This document shows positions 20,529-28,709 of a stretch of DNA of 64,000 nucleotides, in pieces. Numbering within the stretch: the first letter of the stretch is position 1; each line of letters begins with the position of its first letter. Location: NCBI RefSeq assembly GCF_028548395.1, contig NZ_JAQQLA010000003.1:434001-498000 (forward strand), given 5' to 3'. The DNA is from Vogesella indigofera (GTDB lineage: Bacteria > Pseudomonadota > Gammaproteobacteria > Burkholderiales > Chromobacteriaceae). The translations under genes were made by a program, and so were the position numbers. Below the pieces are notes generated by a model that worked only from the letters and a program-made list of their open reading frames with translations, had not been told where the DNA came from and made no database searches.

Positions 20529-21488
20529 ATGCCGGCCAACGCCTCCGCCGAACTGCTGCGCAGACTGGGTTCGCGCCTGAAAATGCGTCACCTGATCCTG
20601 CTGCTGCAAATCCGCCAGCACGGCTCGCTGACGCGCGTGGCCGAGCAGATGGCCAGCAGCCAGCCGGCGATCACCAACGCGCTGGCCGAGCTGGAAAGCC
20701 TGTTCGGCGGCACCCTGTTCGACCGCTCGGTGCGCGGCATGGCGCCGACGGCGCTGGGCAAGCTGGTGCTGGCGCGGGCCGAGGCGATGATTCACGACCT
20801 CGGCCATCTGGTGCAGGACATGGAAACCGCCGCCGCCGGCCACGTGGCGCACCTGCACATCGGCGTGATCCCCTTCGTGCCCGGCCGGCTGCTGTCGGCC
20901 GCCATCCAGCACACGCTGCCGCAGGACGGCGGGCGGCTGACCGTCACCATCCACGAGGGCACCAGCGACCAGCTGCTGCCGCAATTGCGCGACCACACGC
21001 TGGATCTGGTGATCGGGCGCGCGTCGTCGACGGTGGATGTGCAGGATGTGGCGTTCGAGGTGCTGTACCGGCAGCAGGCGCGCATGATCGCCAGCCGCCG
21101 CCTGGCGGCGCAGCTGGGGCGCAGCAAGCTGGACTGGCGCGCGCTGGTGGGGCTGGACTGGATACTGGGCGCGCCGCACACGCCGATGCGCGAGCAGGTG
21201 GCCGATCTCTTCCTGGCCGCCGGTATCGCGCCGCCGTCGCCGGTGGTGGAGAGCTACTCGTCCAAGCTGATCGGCGAGATGATCGTCGGCAACGAGCGCG
21301 CGGTATCCATCGTGCCGGCCGACATCGCCGAAGAACTGGTGCGCACCGCCGGCGTCGCCATCGTGCCGTATTCGTTCGAGTGGACGCTGCCGCCGATCGC
21401 GCTGTTCACCCGCACCGGCAGCCCGCCGCGCCCGATCGAGCAGCAGTTTGCCGCCGCGCTGCGCCAGCAGTGCCAGGGCGGCCAGTAG
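20529..21488 (+). CDS. LysR-type transcriptional regulator
   Basis: A 319-residue LTTR. The N-terminal HTH includes MRHLILLLQIRQHGSLTRVA and SSQPAITNALAELESLFG, then LFDRSVRGMAPTALGKLVLA. The C-terminal periplasmic-binding-like effector domain includes VAHLHIGVIPFVPGRLL and LDLVIGRAS. The arrangement recalls the PcaQ/GbpR branch. It is divergent from maeB across 212 bp that contain an AT-rich stretch with ATAAC...CTTAT near 20508-20515, a possible LysR-type site. A link to malate or aromatic metabolism is inference. Confidence 0.88.
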   Translation: MPANASAELLRRLGSRLKMRHLILLLQIRQHGSLTRVAEQMASSQPAITNALAELESLFGGTLFDRSVRGMAPTALGKLVLARAEAMIHDLGHLVQDMETAAAGHVAHLHIGVIPFVPGRLLSAAIQHTLPQDGGRLTVTIHEGTSDQLLPQLRDHTLDLVIGRASSTVDVQDVAFEVLYRQQARMIASRRLAAQLGRSKLDWRALVGLDWILGAPHTPMREQVADLFLAAGIAPPSPVVESYSSKLIGEMIVGNERAVSIVPADIAEELVRTAGVAIVPYSFEWTLPPIALFTRTGSPPRPIEQQFAAALRQQCQGGQ

Positions 21489-21513
21489 ATTCGGGGGAGG
21501 GCGTCGGAAAAGG

Positions 21514-21547
21514 CTACGCTTGCGGGCAACGTTGGCCGCAAGCGTAG
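21514..21547. repeat. 34-bp near-palindrome of the GCGGCCAAC repeat family
   Basis: Arms CTACGCTTGCGGGCAAC and GTTGGCCGCAAGCGTAG pair with a single mismatch (GCGGGC against GGCCGC). The arms are extended by four bases compared with other copies. It lies 26 bases after the LysR stop and could act as a hairpin, but there is no T-tract. Confidence 0.8.
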
Positions 21548-21566
21548 GGGGGACTAGGCTGCGATC

Positions 21567-21709
21567 AGAACCTGTATACGATCTTGCGAGCTAGAGCGAG
21601 ACAAGGCAAAAACGACTGAGGAAGCGGAATTTACAAGCCGTAAATGAGCATTCCGAAGGCGTTTTTAACGCGGTATCGCCGAAGCGCAGCAGATCGTAAA
21701 CAGGTTCTT
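21567..21709. repeat. About 142-bp inverted-repeat element with internal hairpins
   Basis: Terminal inverted repeats AGAACCTGT (21567-21575) and ACAGGTTCT (21700-21708) extend imperfectly through TACGATCT and AGATCGTAA. The centre holds TTTACAAGCCGTAAA inside GGAAT...ATTCC, giving nested hairpins. The right end overlaps the stop codon of yghU. There is no ORF. The structure suggests a dispersed non-autonomous repeat unrelated in sequence to the element at 1605. Confidence 0.6.
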
Positions 21710-22595
21710 AGGCCGGCGTGGCGGCCTCTTGCGCCTGCAGCTTGTCTTGGGTGCGGGTGTCGAAATCGCTGGCGGCGTGGCGCTCGTGCAGTTGCTCCGA
21801 TAGCTCGCCGCGCAGGCGGTTCACCATGCGCCCGCGTTGCACCGCCGGCCGCGCCGCCATCTCGTTCGCCCAGCGCTGCACGTGCGGGTAGTCCTGCACC
21901 TGCAGGAACTCCGCCGCGCCGTACAGGTTGCCGCGCACCAGCTCGCCATACCACGGCCACACCGCGATATCGGCGATGCTGTATTCGTCGCCAGCCAGCC
22001 AGCGATTGTCCGCCAGCCGCCGGTTCAGTACATCCAGCTGCCGCTTGGCTTCCATCGCAAAGCGGTTGATCGCGTACTCGAATTTCTCCGGCGCATAGAC
22101 ATAGAAATGGCCGAAGCCGCCGCCGAGGAACGGCGCGCTGCCCATCTGCCAGAACAGCCACGACAGGCATTCGGTGCGCGTCGCCAGATCCTGCGGCAGC
22201 AGCGCGCCGAACTTCTCCGCCAGATACAGCAGGATGGCGCCGGATTCGAACACCCGCTGCGGCTCTGCGCCGCTGCGGTCCTGCAGCACCGGGATTTTCG
22301 AATTCGGGTTCAGCGCGACAAAGCCGCTGCCGAACTGCTCACCCTCGTGGATGCGGATCAGCCACGCATCATACTCGGCACTGCGATGGCCCAGCGCCAG
22401 CAGCTCTTCCAGCATGATGGTCACCTTCACGCCATTGGGCGTGGCCAGCGAATACAGCTGCAGCGGATGCTCGCCCACCGGCAAGGCCTGCTCGTGGGTC
22501 GGCCCGGCGATCGGGCGGTTGATGTTGGCAAACTGGCCGCCATTGGCCTGATCCCATGTCCAGACGCGGGGCGGGGTGTAGCGCGATTCGCTCAT
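21708..22595 (-). CDS. yghU: Glutathione S-transferase-like disulfide-bond oxidoreductase (YghU-type)
   Basis: A GST-fold enzyme that in E. coli binds two glutathiones and has disulfide-bond reductase activity. The N-terminal region is YTPPRVWTWDQANGGQFANI followed by NRPIAGPTHEQ. The thioredoxin-fold part has LYSLATPNGVKVTIMLEELL and the substrate loop VALNPNSKIPVLQD. The helical domain includes WLFWQMGSAPFLGGGFGHFY. Length 295 residues, matching YghU. Start MSESRYTPP at 22595 with AGGA nine bases upstream. The stop codon lies inside the repeat element 21567-21709. Confidence 0.9.
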   Translation of the reverse strand: MSESRYTPPRVWTWDQANGGQFANINRPIAGPTHEQALPVGEHPLQLYSLATPNGVKVTIMLEELLALGHRSAEYDAWLIRIHEGEQFGSGFVALNPNSKIPVLQDRSGAEPQRVFESGAILLYLAEKFGALLPQDLATRTECLSWLFWQMGSAPFLGGGFGHFYVYAPEKFEYAINRFAMEAKRQLDVLNRRLADNRWLAGDEYSIADIAVWPWYGELVRGNLYGAAEFLQVQDYPHVQRWANEMAARPAVQRGRMVNRLRGELSEQLHERHAASDFDTRTQDKLQAQEAATPA

Positions 22596-22745
22596 GAGCA
22601 GAAGTCCTGTCGGTGTGCCGCTATGGGCAAGAGGAAAAGGCAGCCGCCACGGCCGCCACATGCGAATGAGATGGGGCTGGGTGGCGGCAATTAAAGACGA
22701 TGCCAGCGGCGCGATACAGAACAGTGTGTGCAGAGGAGGGCGCTT

Positions 22746-22824
22746 GCGGCCAACCTTGGCGTGTCCGGACACCGTAGCCCGGATAAGCCAAAGGCGCATC
22801 CGGGGACACACCAACGTTGGCCGC
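22746..22824. repeat. GCGGCCAAC inverted pair split by a REP-like insertion
   Basis: The left half-site CTTGCGGCCAACCTTGG begins near 22743 and the right half AACGTTGGCCGCAAG ends near 22827. In other copies the halves abut; here about 60 bp separate them. The intervening DNA has outer GTGTCC/GGACAC arms and an inner REP-like hairpin (22774-22804). Confidence 0.7.
22774..22804. repeat. REP-like element (GTAGCCCGGATAAGC type)
   Basis: GTAGCCCGGATAAGCC...GGCGCATCCGGG forms a hairpin through CCCGGAT/ATCCGGG. This extragenic palindrome type is widespread in proteobacteria. Confidence 0.75.
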
Positions 22825-22894
22825 AAGACAAAACGTGAACGGAGGAGATGATCTCAATGCGCCGCGTGATTGACTCTTGTGAGGTGGGCAAATC

Positions 22895-22959
22895 CCCGGG
22901 TGCGCCCAGGCTTATCCGGGCTACGGGTAAAGAAAAACCCGGAGCAATGTCCGGGCTAC
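22895..22959. repeat. Two further REP-like elements in opposite orientation
   Basis: CCCGGGTGCGCC-CAGG-CTTATCCGGGCTAC (22895-22924) is the reverse orientation of the element at 22774. CCCGGAGCAATGTCCGGGCTAC (to 22959) is a shortened second copy with a CCCGGA/TCCGGG hairpin. Confidence 0.7.
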
Positions 22960-22990
22960 TTGCTACGAGCAATAAGCCGTATTAATACAG

Positions 22991-23884
22991 TTACAGCTCG
23001 TTATGTATACGATAAACGTATTTAAATGGACTGACTTCTTTTTTTGCTGATCTGAAGTTTATGTCTGCCTTAATTTCTATCATGCTTCCAATGGCAGCTA
23101 GTCCAGCTGCGGCCGATGCAGCAGTCAATCCGAAACTGTTCCCCACAGCAAAGCCGGCCAAGCTAGATGGCACTAATTTTGAGGGGCTTATAGATAGATT
23201 TGCTTTCAAGTTCGATAAGTACATTGGGAACTGATATTCCCTGCCGACTTTTACTAGGTCAGCACACGCTGCATCAATTTTCTGAATTGCAGTATCAATG
23301 TCTTCTCGGCGGTTTGCATTGGATAGAGATGGAATCAAAGACTCTAGGTGATGCCGGAAATATAATAGTTCATCACGTCTTCGATGTTTGAACTCCAATA
23401 TCTCCGCTAGTGGAACGTCATACTTTGGTATTGGAATTGCTCTGTGCAATTCTAATGAGGTGCCTGCACTTATCTGACTGAAACCATTTTTTATTAAAAG
23501 GGAATCTTCGCCTTGACTGAGAGACCATGCACCAGGATTTTTTTCGTTAAAATCTATGAAAGCTTGGATTTGACCAAGTGCTATGCCGGTAGCTCCATCA
23601 CCATCAAAAGTGTAGTCGGGACGAGTTAGAATACCGGCTGATTCAAGAAATATCTCGTCCGGGCCGCTGGCGAAATGGATTGAACGGGATGATGGCCAAA
23701 CTAGCTTGTCCCAAAATAAAAGCGAAAACCGAAGCTCCTGTGGATGTAGATTAGACATTCTGGCAAAAAGCCGAGTGCCATCAATTTCCAAGGGCGGGCT
23801 AACAACGATGCCTCGCATTTCAATGCTTTTTGGGATTTTTCCGAAAAATTTATCATTGCTGCTACGTCGTTTAGCCTCACCCAT
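22991..23884 (-). CDS. AT-rich orphan protein of unknown function
   Basis: A 297-residue protein starting MGEAKRRSSNDKFFGKIPKS. It has IVVSPPLEIDGTRLFARMSN and RFSLLFWDKLVWPSS near the N-terminus, a charged middle (EFKHRRRDELLYFRHHLESL) and a hydrophobic glycine/alanine-rich segment near residues 235-265 (LAGFAVGNSFGLTAASAAAG) that could be a membrane hairpin. The N-terminus is reminiscent of DUF6236-type proteins, but I am not sure. Base composition is visibly much more AT-rich than its neighbours, with rare codons for this genome, and REP elements lie next to it; this suggests horizontal acquisition. It starts 36 bases after the nrdB stop on the same strand, with no terminator visible between, so read-through from nrdB is possible. 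Confidence 0.75.
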   Translation of the reverse strand: MGEAKRRSSNDKFFGKIPKSIEMRGIVVSPPLEIDGTRLFARMSNLHPQELRFSLLFWDKLVWPSSRSIHFASGPDEIFLESAGILTRPDYTFDGDGATGIALGQIQAFIDFNEKNPGAWSLSQGEDSLLIKNGFSQISAGTSLELHRAIPIPKYDVPLAEILEFKHRRRDELLYFRHHLESLIPSLSNANRREDIDTAIQKIDAACADLVKVGREYQFPMYLSNLKANLSISPSKLVPSSLAGFAVGNSFGLTAASAAAGLAAIGSMIEIKADINFRSAKKEVSPFKYVYRIHNEL

Positions 23885-23920
23885 TGTCTTATCCTCACAG
23901 TAATTTTGTGGGCAACTCTA

Positions 23921-25000
23921 TCAGTCCCAGCTCAAAGCCCCGCCAGTCTGATATTCAGTGACTCTCGTCTCAAAGAAATTCTTCTCTTTCTTCAGGTCAA
24001 TCATCTCGCTCATCCACGGGAACGGGTTGTTCACGCCGGGGAACAGCTGCTCCAGGCCGATCTGCTGCATGCGGCGGTTGGCGATGAAGCGCAGGTATTC
24101 CTTGAACATGCTGGCGTTCAGGCCCAGCACGCCGCGCGGCATGGTGTCTTCGGCGTAGGCGTATTCCAGCTCCACCGCGTGCTTGAACAGCTCGGTGATC
24201 TCGGCCTTGAACTCTTCGGTCCACACTTCCGGCTGTTCCAGCTTGATGGTGTTGATCAGGTCGATGCCGAAGTTGCAGTGCATGGACTCGTCGCGCAGGA
24301 TGTACTGGTACTGTTCGGCGGCGCCGGTCATCTTGTTCTGGCGGCCCAGTGCGAGGATCTGCACGAAGCCGACGTAGAAGAACAGGCCTTCCATGATGCA
24401 GGCGAACACGATCAGCGATTTCAGCAGGGTCTGGTCGGTTTCCAGGGTGCCGGTCTTGAATTCCGGGTGGCACAGCACGTTGATGAACGGCAGCAGGAAT
24501 TCATCCTTGTCACGGATGGATTTGATCTCGTTGTAGGCGTTGAACACTTCGCCTTCGTCCAGGCCCAGGCTTTCCACGATGTACTGGTAGGCGTGGGTGT
24601 GGATGGCTTCGTCGAAGGCCTGACGCAGCAGGAACTGGCGGCATTCCGGGCTGGTGATCTGACGATAGGTGCCGAGCACGATGTTGTTGGCGGCGAGCGA
24701 ATCGGCGGTGACGAAGAAGCCGAGGTTGCGCTTGACGATGCGCATTTCGTCTTCGGTCAGCTGGCCGGTTTTCCATTGTTCGATGTCGCGCTGCATGTTC
24801 ACTTCTTGCGGCATCCAGTGGTTGGCGCACTGGGCCAGGTATTTTTCCCACGCCCATTTGTGCTTGAACGGCACCAGCTGGTTGACGTCGGTGGTGCCGT
24901 TGATCACGCGCTTGTCGGCGGCGCTGACGCGCTTGGTGCCGTGGGTGTCCAGGGTGTTGGCCGGGGTTGCGGTCGGGATCGGGTCTTCAAAGCTCAGCAT
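23921..25000 (-). CDS. nrdB: Class Ia ribonucleotide reductase, beta subunit
   Basis: Carries the diiron-tyrosyl radical cofactor that initiates reduction of ribonucleotides by NrdA. About 359 residues. Ligand-bearing helices are recognisable: [42 protein letters not shown] [18 protein letters not shown] and [14 protein letters not shown]. The C-terminus ends TGGALSWD, the tail that docks with NrdA. It is separated from nrdA by a lipoprotein gene and repeat palindromes, so transcription may be uncoupled from nrdA. No strong terminator follows before the orphan gene. Confidence 0.95.
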   Translation of the reverse strand: MLSFEDPIPTATPANTLDTHGTKRVSAADKRVINGTTDVNQLVPFKHKWAWEKYLAQCANHWMPQEVNMQRDIEQWKTGQLTEDEMRIVKRNLGFFVTADSLAANNIVLGTYRQITSPECRQFLLRQAFDEAIHTHAYQYIVESLGLDEGEVFNAYNEIKSIRDKDEFLLPFINVLCHPEFKTGTLETDQTLLKSLIVFACIMEGLFFYVGFVQILALGRQNKMTGAAEQYQYILRDESMHCNFGIDLINTIKLEQPEVWTEEFKAEITELFKHAVELEYAYAEDTMPRGVLGLNASMFKEYLRFIANRRMQQIGLEQLFPGVNNPFPWMSEMIDLKKEKNFFETRVTEYQTGGALSWD

Positions 25001-25037
25001 GTAGGCTCCAGTGATTCTTTAAGTGTTCAAATTTGTT

Positions 25038-25060
25038 GCGGCCAACCTTGTGTTGGCCGC
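25038..25060. repeat. GCGGCCAAC inverted pair with 5-bp centre
   Basis: GCGGCCAAC-CTTGT-GTTGGCCGC lies between the lipoprotein gene and nrdB, 37 bases upstream of the nrdB start. Confidence 0.8.
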
Positions 25061-25099
25061 TTGTTTGTCAGGTGGCAGCGCGGGGCTGCCTCCGGTGAT

Positions 25100-25681
25100 T
25101 CAGTTGCTGCGACCGGCCTTGCCGCTGAACGGCTGCAGGTGGATGGAGCTCAGGTCGTTGATCTTCCACACGCGGCGCATGTGACCGAAGTCCCGTTTTT
25201 GCTCGTCGCCGAATTCCACGTCCGGGCGGTAGTCCAGATTGAAGCGTAGCTGGCCCAGGTAGACGGTCTGGCCGGCGCGCACTTCAAACGGCTTGTCGAG
25301 GCGAAAGCTGGCGTAGCCCTTGTAGTTGAACACGAGGCCGTCGTCCGGATCATCGTTCCAGCGCGCATAGCCGGTTTGCAACTGGTAACGGCCCGGCGGC
25401 AGTGCCAGCAGTTGCAGCTTGCCGTCTACCGGCGTCATGCCTTCTTCACCAAACACGGTATCGGTGCCGAAGTTGGCGTACACGATGCCGTGCTGGCCGT
25501 TGTCCAGCCTGCGCCAGATCAGGTTGGCCGAGGCGTAGCCGGGGCTGTGGGTGCGCACGGTCATGGAAAACACGGCGTAGCCCAGTCCCGCGGGCGGCGT
25601 CAGCGATCCGTGCAGGGTGTCGGCCATGGTGGTGCAGCCGGCCAGCAGGGCGGCGGCACACAGTGTCGGTAAGTGACGCAT
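25100..25681 (-). CDS. Putative outer-membrane lipoprotein of unknown function
   Basis: A 193-residue protein with a lipoprotein signal: MRHLPTLCAAALLAGC, cysteine at residue 16, followed by T-T so sorting to the outer membrane is likely. The mature part is rich in short beta-type segments (GLGYAVFSMTVRTHSPG, GKLQLLALPPGRYQLQTGYA, GQTVYLGQLRFNL) that suggest a carboxypeptidase-regulatory or beta-sandwich fold. AAGGAG upstream sets the start at 25681. It sits between nrdA and nrdB, bracketed by palindromes, but nothing ties it to nucleotide reduction. Confidence 0.75.
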   Translation of the reverse strand: MRHLPTLCAAALLAGCTTMADTLHGSLTPPAGLGYAVFSMTVRTHSPGYASANLIWRRLDNGQHGIVYANFGTDTVFGEEGMTPVDGKLQLLALPPGRYQLQTGYARWNDDPDDGLVFNYKGYASFRLDKPFEVRAGQTVYLGQLRFNLDYRPDVEFGDEQKRDFGHMRRVWKINDLSSIHLQPFSGKAGRSN

Positions 25682-25744
25682 GATGCTCTCCTTGACGACT
25701 TGTTCCTGCTGCTTGGACTGGACGACAGCCTGCCAGGTTCGGCT

Positions 25745-25808
25745 CATCCCTCAGCCGCCTCGCGGGAAGCGGCTGAGGGATGAAGGTTGGCCGCATGCGG
25801 CCAACCTT
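25745..25808. repeat. Tandem hairpins: 14-bp stem plus reversed-order repeat palindrome
   Basis: CATCCCTCAGCCGC (25745-25758) pairs exactly with 25769-25782 across a 10-base loop. Next to it, 25783-25808 is a perfect 26-bp palindrome, AAGGTTGGCCGCA followed by its reverse complement. Here the repeat halves are in the opposite order to most copies (GTTGGCCGC first). The pair lies between the end of nrdA and the start of the lipoprotein gene. Confidence 0.8.
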
Positions 25809-25850
25809 TAGCGGGATACAGCCTTGCGGCCGTATCCACGCGGGGACAAC

Positions 25851-28709
25851 TTACTGGCAGCTCTCGCAGTCAGGGTTGTCGATGGAGCAGAACTTGGCGT
25901 CGGTGGCCGGGGTGTTGTCCACTTCGGCTGCGGCAGCAACCGGGGCCGAGGCCACGGCGTTCAGTTCGCCGCCACGACCGGTGGATTTCTCCGCCGAGCT
26001 GGCGCCCAGGGTGCGCAGGTAGTAGGTGGTTTTCAGGCCACGAATCCATGCGTACTTGTACAGCTCGTCCAGTTTCTTGCCCGATGCGCCGGCCAGGTAC
26101 AGGTTCAGCGATTGCGCCTGGTCGATCCATTTCTGGCGACGCGAGGCGGCATCCACCAGCCATTTCGGGTCCACTTCGAACGCGGTGGCGTAGATGGCTT
26201 TCAGCTCGGCCGGTACGCGGTCGATGCGGCCCAGGCTGCCGTCGAAGTATTTCAGGTCGGCGACCATCACTTCGTCCCACAGGCCCAATTTCTTCAGGTC
26301 ACGCACCAGGTATTCGTTGGTGACGGTGAATTCGCCGGACAGGTTGGATTTCACGAACAGGTTCTGGTAGGTCGGCTCGATCGAGGCGGACACGCCGATG
26401 ATGTTGGCGATGGTCGCGGTCGGGGCGATGGCCAGGCAGTTGCTGTTACGCATGCCGTGTTCGGCGATGCGCTTGCGCAGTAAGCTCCAGTCCATGCGCT
26501 CGCTGCGGTCCACTTCCAGGTAGCCGCCGCGCTCGGCCGCCAGCAGGTTGATGCTGTCGTGCGGCAGGATGCCGCGATCCCACAGGCTGCCCTTGTACGA
26601 CGGGTAGCGGCCACGCTCTTCGGCCAGCTCGGTGGAGGCGAGGTAGGCGTAGTAGGCGACGGCTTCCATCGATACGTCGGCGAATTCCACCGCCGCGTCG
26701 GAGGCGTAGGCGATGCGCATCTGGTGCAGGCAGTCCTGGAAGCCCATGATGCCCATGCCCACCGGACGGTGCTTCAGGTTGGAGTTGCGCGCCTTCTTCA
26801 CCGGGTAGAAGTTGATGTCGATCACGTTGTCCAGCATGCGCAGTGCCACGCGCACGGTACGGGCCACCTTCTCGGTGTCCAGCTCCAGCTTGCCGCCCAC
26901 GTCCTTCATGTGGCGCGACAGGTTGACCGAACCCAGGTTGCAGACGGCGATTTCGTCGTCGTTGGTGTTCAGGGTGATCTCGGTGCACAGGTTGGAGCTG
27001 TGTACCACGCCCATGTGCTGCTGCGGGCTGCGGATGTTGCACGGGTCCTTGAACGTCACCCACGGGTGGCCGGTCTCGAACAGCATGGTCAGCATCTTGC
27101 GCCACAGGGTGAGCGCCGGGATCTGCTTGAACACTTTCAGCTCGCCGCGACGGCCCTTGGCTTCGTAGGCGACGTAGGCTTTTTCAAATGCCTGGCCGAA
27201 CAGGTCGTGCAGGTCCGGGGTTTCGGACGGCGAGAACAGTGTCCACTCGCCACCTTCCATCACCCGCTTCATGAACAGGTCCGGAATCCAGTTGGCGGTG
27301 TTCATGTCGTGGGTGCGGCGACGGTCGTCACCAGTGTTCTTGCGCAGTTCGAGGAATTCCTCGATGTCGGCGTGCCAGGTTTCCAGATAGGCACATACCG
27401 CGCCCTTGCGCTTGCCACCCTGGTTGACTGCCACGGCGGTGTCGTTGACCACTTTCAGGAACGGCACCACGCCTTGCGATTTGCCGTTGGTGCCCTTGAT
27501 GTGGCTACCCATGGCGCGCACCGGGGTCCAGTCGTTGCCCAGACCGCCGGCGAACTTGGACAGCAGCGCGTTTTCCTTGATGCCTTCGTAGATGCCGTCG
27601 AGGTCATCGGCGATGGTGGTCAGGTAGCAGCTGGACAGCTGGCTGCGACGGGTGCCGGCGTTGAACAGGGTCGGGGTCGACGACATGAAGTCGAAGCTGG
27701 ACAGCACGTTGTAGAACTCGATGGCGCGGTTTTCGCGGTCCACTTCGTTCAGCGCCAGGCCCATGGCGACGCGCATGTAGAACGCCTGCGGCATTTCGAT
27801 GCGGGTGCCGTCGATGTGCAGGAAGTAGCGGTCGTACAGGGTTTGCAGGCCGAGGTAGCCGAACTGCAGGTCGCGTTCCGGCTTCAGCGCGGCGCCGAGT
27901 TTTTTCAGGTCGAATTCGGCCAGCTTTTCATCCAGCAGTTCTGCCTCGATACCTTTCTTGATGAAGGTCGGGAAGTACAGCGGGTAGTGGCTGCCCATTT
28001 CTTCCTGGGCGATGGCTTCGCCGAGGATTTCGAGGCGGATGTTGCCCAGCAGCAGGCGGGCGGTCACGTAGTCGTAAGCCGGGTCCTGCTCGATCAGCGC
28101 GCGGGCGGCGAGGATGGCGGACTTGTTGACTTCTTCTTCTGGCACGCCGTCGTAGATGTTCTTCAGCGTCTCGGACAGGATGGCGTCCACGTCGGTGGCG
28201 GCCAGGCCCTGGCAGGCGGATTCGATACTGGCGCGCAGGCGGGCCACGTCTAGCGGCTGCTTGCGGCCGTCCTTGCGGATCACGTTGATCTGGATCTGGT
28301 GCAGCGCTTCGCCACGGGCGGCGCGCTCCTGGGTGCGCTGCTCTCGGTACAGCACGTAGGCGCGGGCGACGTCGTGTTCGCCGGAGCGCATCAGTGACAG
28401 TTCAACCTGGTCCTGGATGTCTTCGATGTGGATGGCGCCGCCTTCCGGCTTGCGACGCATCAGCGCGCTGACCACGCCTTCGGTCAGCAGCGCGACCTTG
28501 TCGCGGATGCTGGCGGAGTTGGCACCCTGGGCGCCCATTACCGCGAGGAAGGTCTTGGTCATGGCGATGGAGATCTTGACCGGCTCGAACGCGACCACGG
28601 CGCCGTTGCGGCGGATGGTCTTGTACTGGCTGTAGTCGTCCTGGGGGGCGGCGGCGCGGCCCAGTTCGGCGGCCATTTGCCCGTCAAAAGTAGTGGTTTG
28701 CATTGTCAT
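25851..28709 (-). CDS. nrdA: Class Ia ribonucleotide reductase, alpha subunit
   Basis: Catalytic subunit converting NDPs to dNDPs. 952 residues, longer than E. coli NrdA because two ATP-cone domains are stacked at the N-terminus (about 30-125 and 145-235); the second starts QINVIRKDGRKQPLDVARLR. The catalytic barrel carries SSCYLTTIADDLDGIYEGI, GLGNDWTPVRAMGSHIKG, NLCTEITLN and the late VSASIEPTYQNLFVKSN. The C-terminus ends CSIDNPDCESCQ, with the redox-active CxxC that re-reduces the active site. The ATG at 28709 follows GAGGGAAAC; a second ATG is two codons in. Candidate NrdR and DnaA sites lie upstream. Confidence 0.95.
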   Translation of the reverse strand: MTMQTTTFDGQMAAELGRAAAPQDDYSQYKTIRRNGAVVAFEPVKISIAMTKTFLAVMGAQGANSASIRDKVALLTEGVVSALMRRKPEGGAIHIEDIQDQVELSLMRSGEHDVARAYVLYREQRTQERAARGEALHQIQINVIRKDGRKQPLDVARLRASIESACQGLAATDVDAILSETLKNIYDGVPEEEVNKSAILAARALIEQDPAYDYVTARLLLGNIRLEILGEAIAQEEMGSHYPLYFPTFIKKGIEAELLDEKLAEFDLKKLGAALKPERDLQFGYLGLQTLYDRYFLHIDGTRIEMPQAFYMRVAMGLALNEVDRENRAIEFYNVLSSFDFMSSTPTLFNAGTRRSQLSSCYLTTIADDLDGIYEGIKENALLSKFAGGLGNDWTPVRAMGSHIKGTNGKSQGVVPFLKVVNDTAVAVNQGGKRKGAVCAYLETWHADIEEFLELRKNTGDDRRRTHDMNTANWIPDLFMKRVMEGGEWTLFSPSETPDLHDLFGQAFEKAYVAYEAKGRRGELKVFKQIPALTLWRKMLTMLFETGHPWVTFKDPCNIRSPQQHMGVVHSSNLCTEITLNTNDDEIAVCNLGSVNLSRHMKDVGGKLELDTEKVARTVRVALRMLDNVIDINFYPVKKARNSNLKHRPVGMGIMGFQDCLHQMRIAYASDAAVEFADVSMEAVAYYAYLASTELAEERGRYPSYKGSLWDRGILPHDSINLLAAERGGYLEVDRSERMDWSLLRKRIAEHGMRNSNCLAIAPTATIANIIGVSASIEPTYQNLFVKSNLSGEFTVTNEYLVRDLKKLGLWDEVMVADLKYFDGSLGRIDRVPAELKAIYATAFEVDPKWLVDAASRRQKWIDQAQSLNLYLAGASGKKLDELYKYAWIRGLKTTYYLRTLGASSAEKSTGRGGELNAVASAPVAAAAEVDNTPATDAKFCSIDNPDCESCQ

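Larger units (their letters stand above)
22596..22990. other. Repeat-rich intergenic region
   Basis: 395 bp without a recognisable gene, between the yghU start and the end of the AT-rich orphan gene. It contains a split GCGGCCAAC inverted pair (22746-22824) with a REP-like hairpin inside it, and a second REP cluster at 22895-22959. The yghU promoter should lie at its left end. Confidence 0.6.

Noticed and set aside
22596..22990. CRISPR array or att site
   Set aside because: The repeats are inverted, not regularly spaced direct repeats, and there are no cas, integrase or tRNA genes here.
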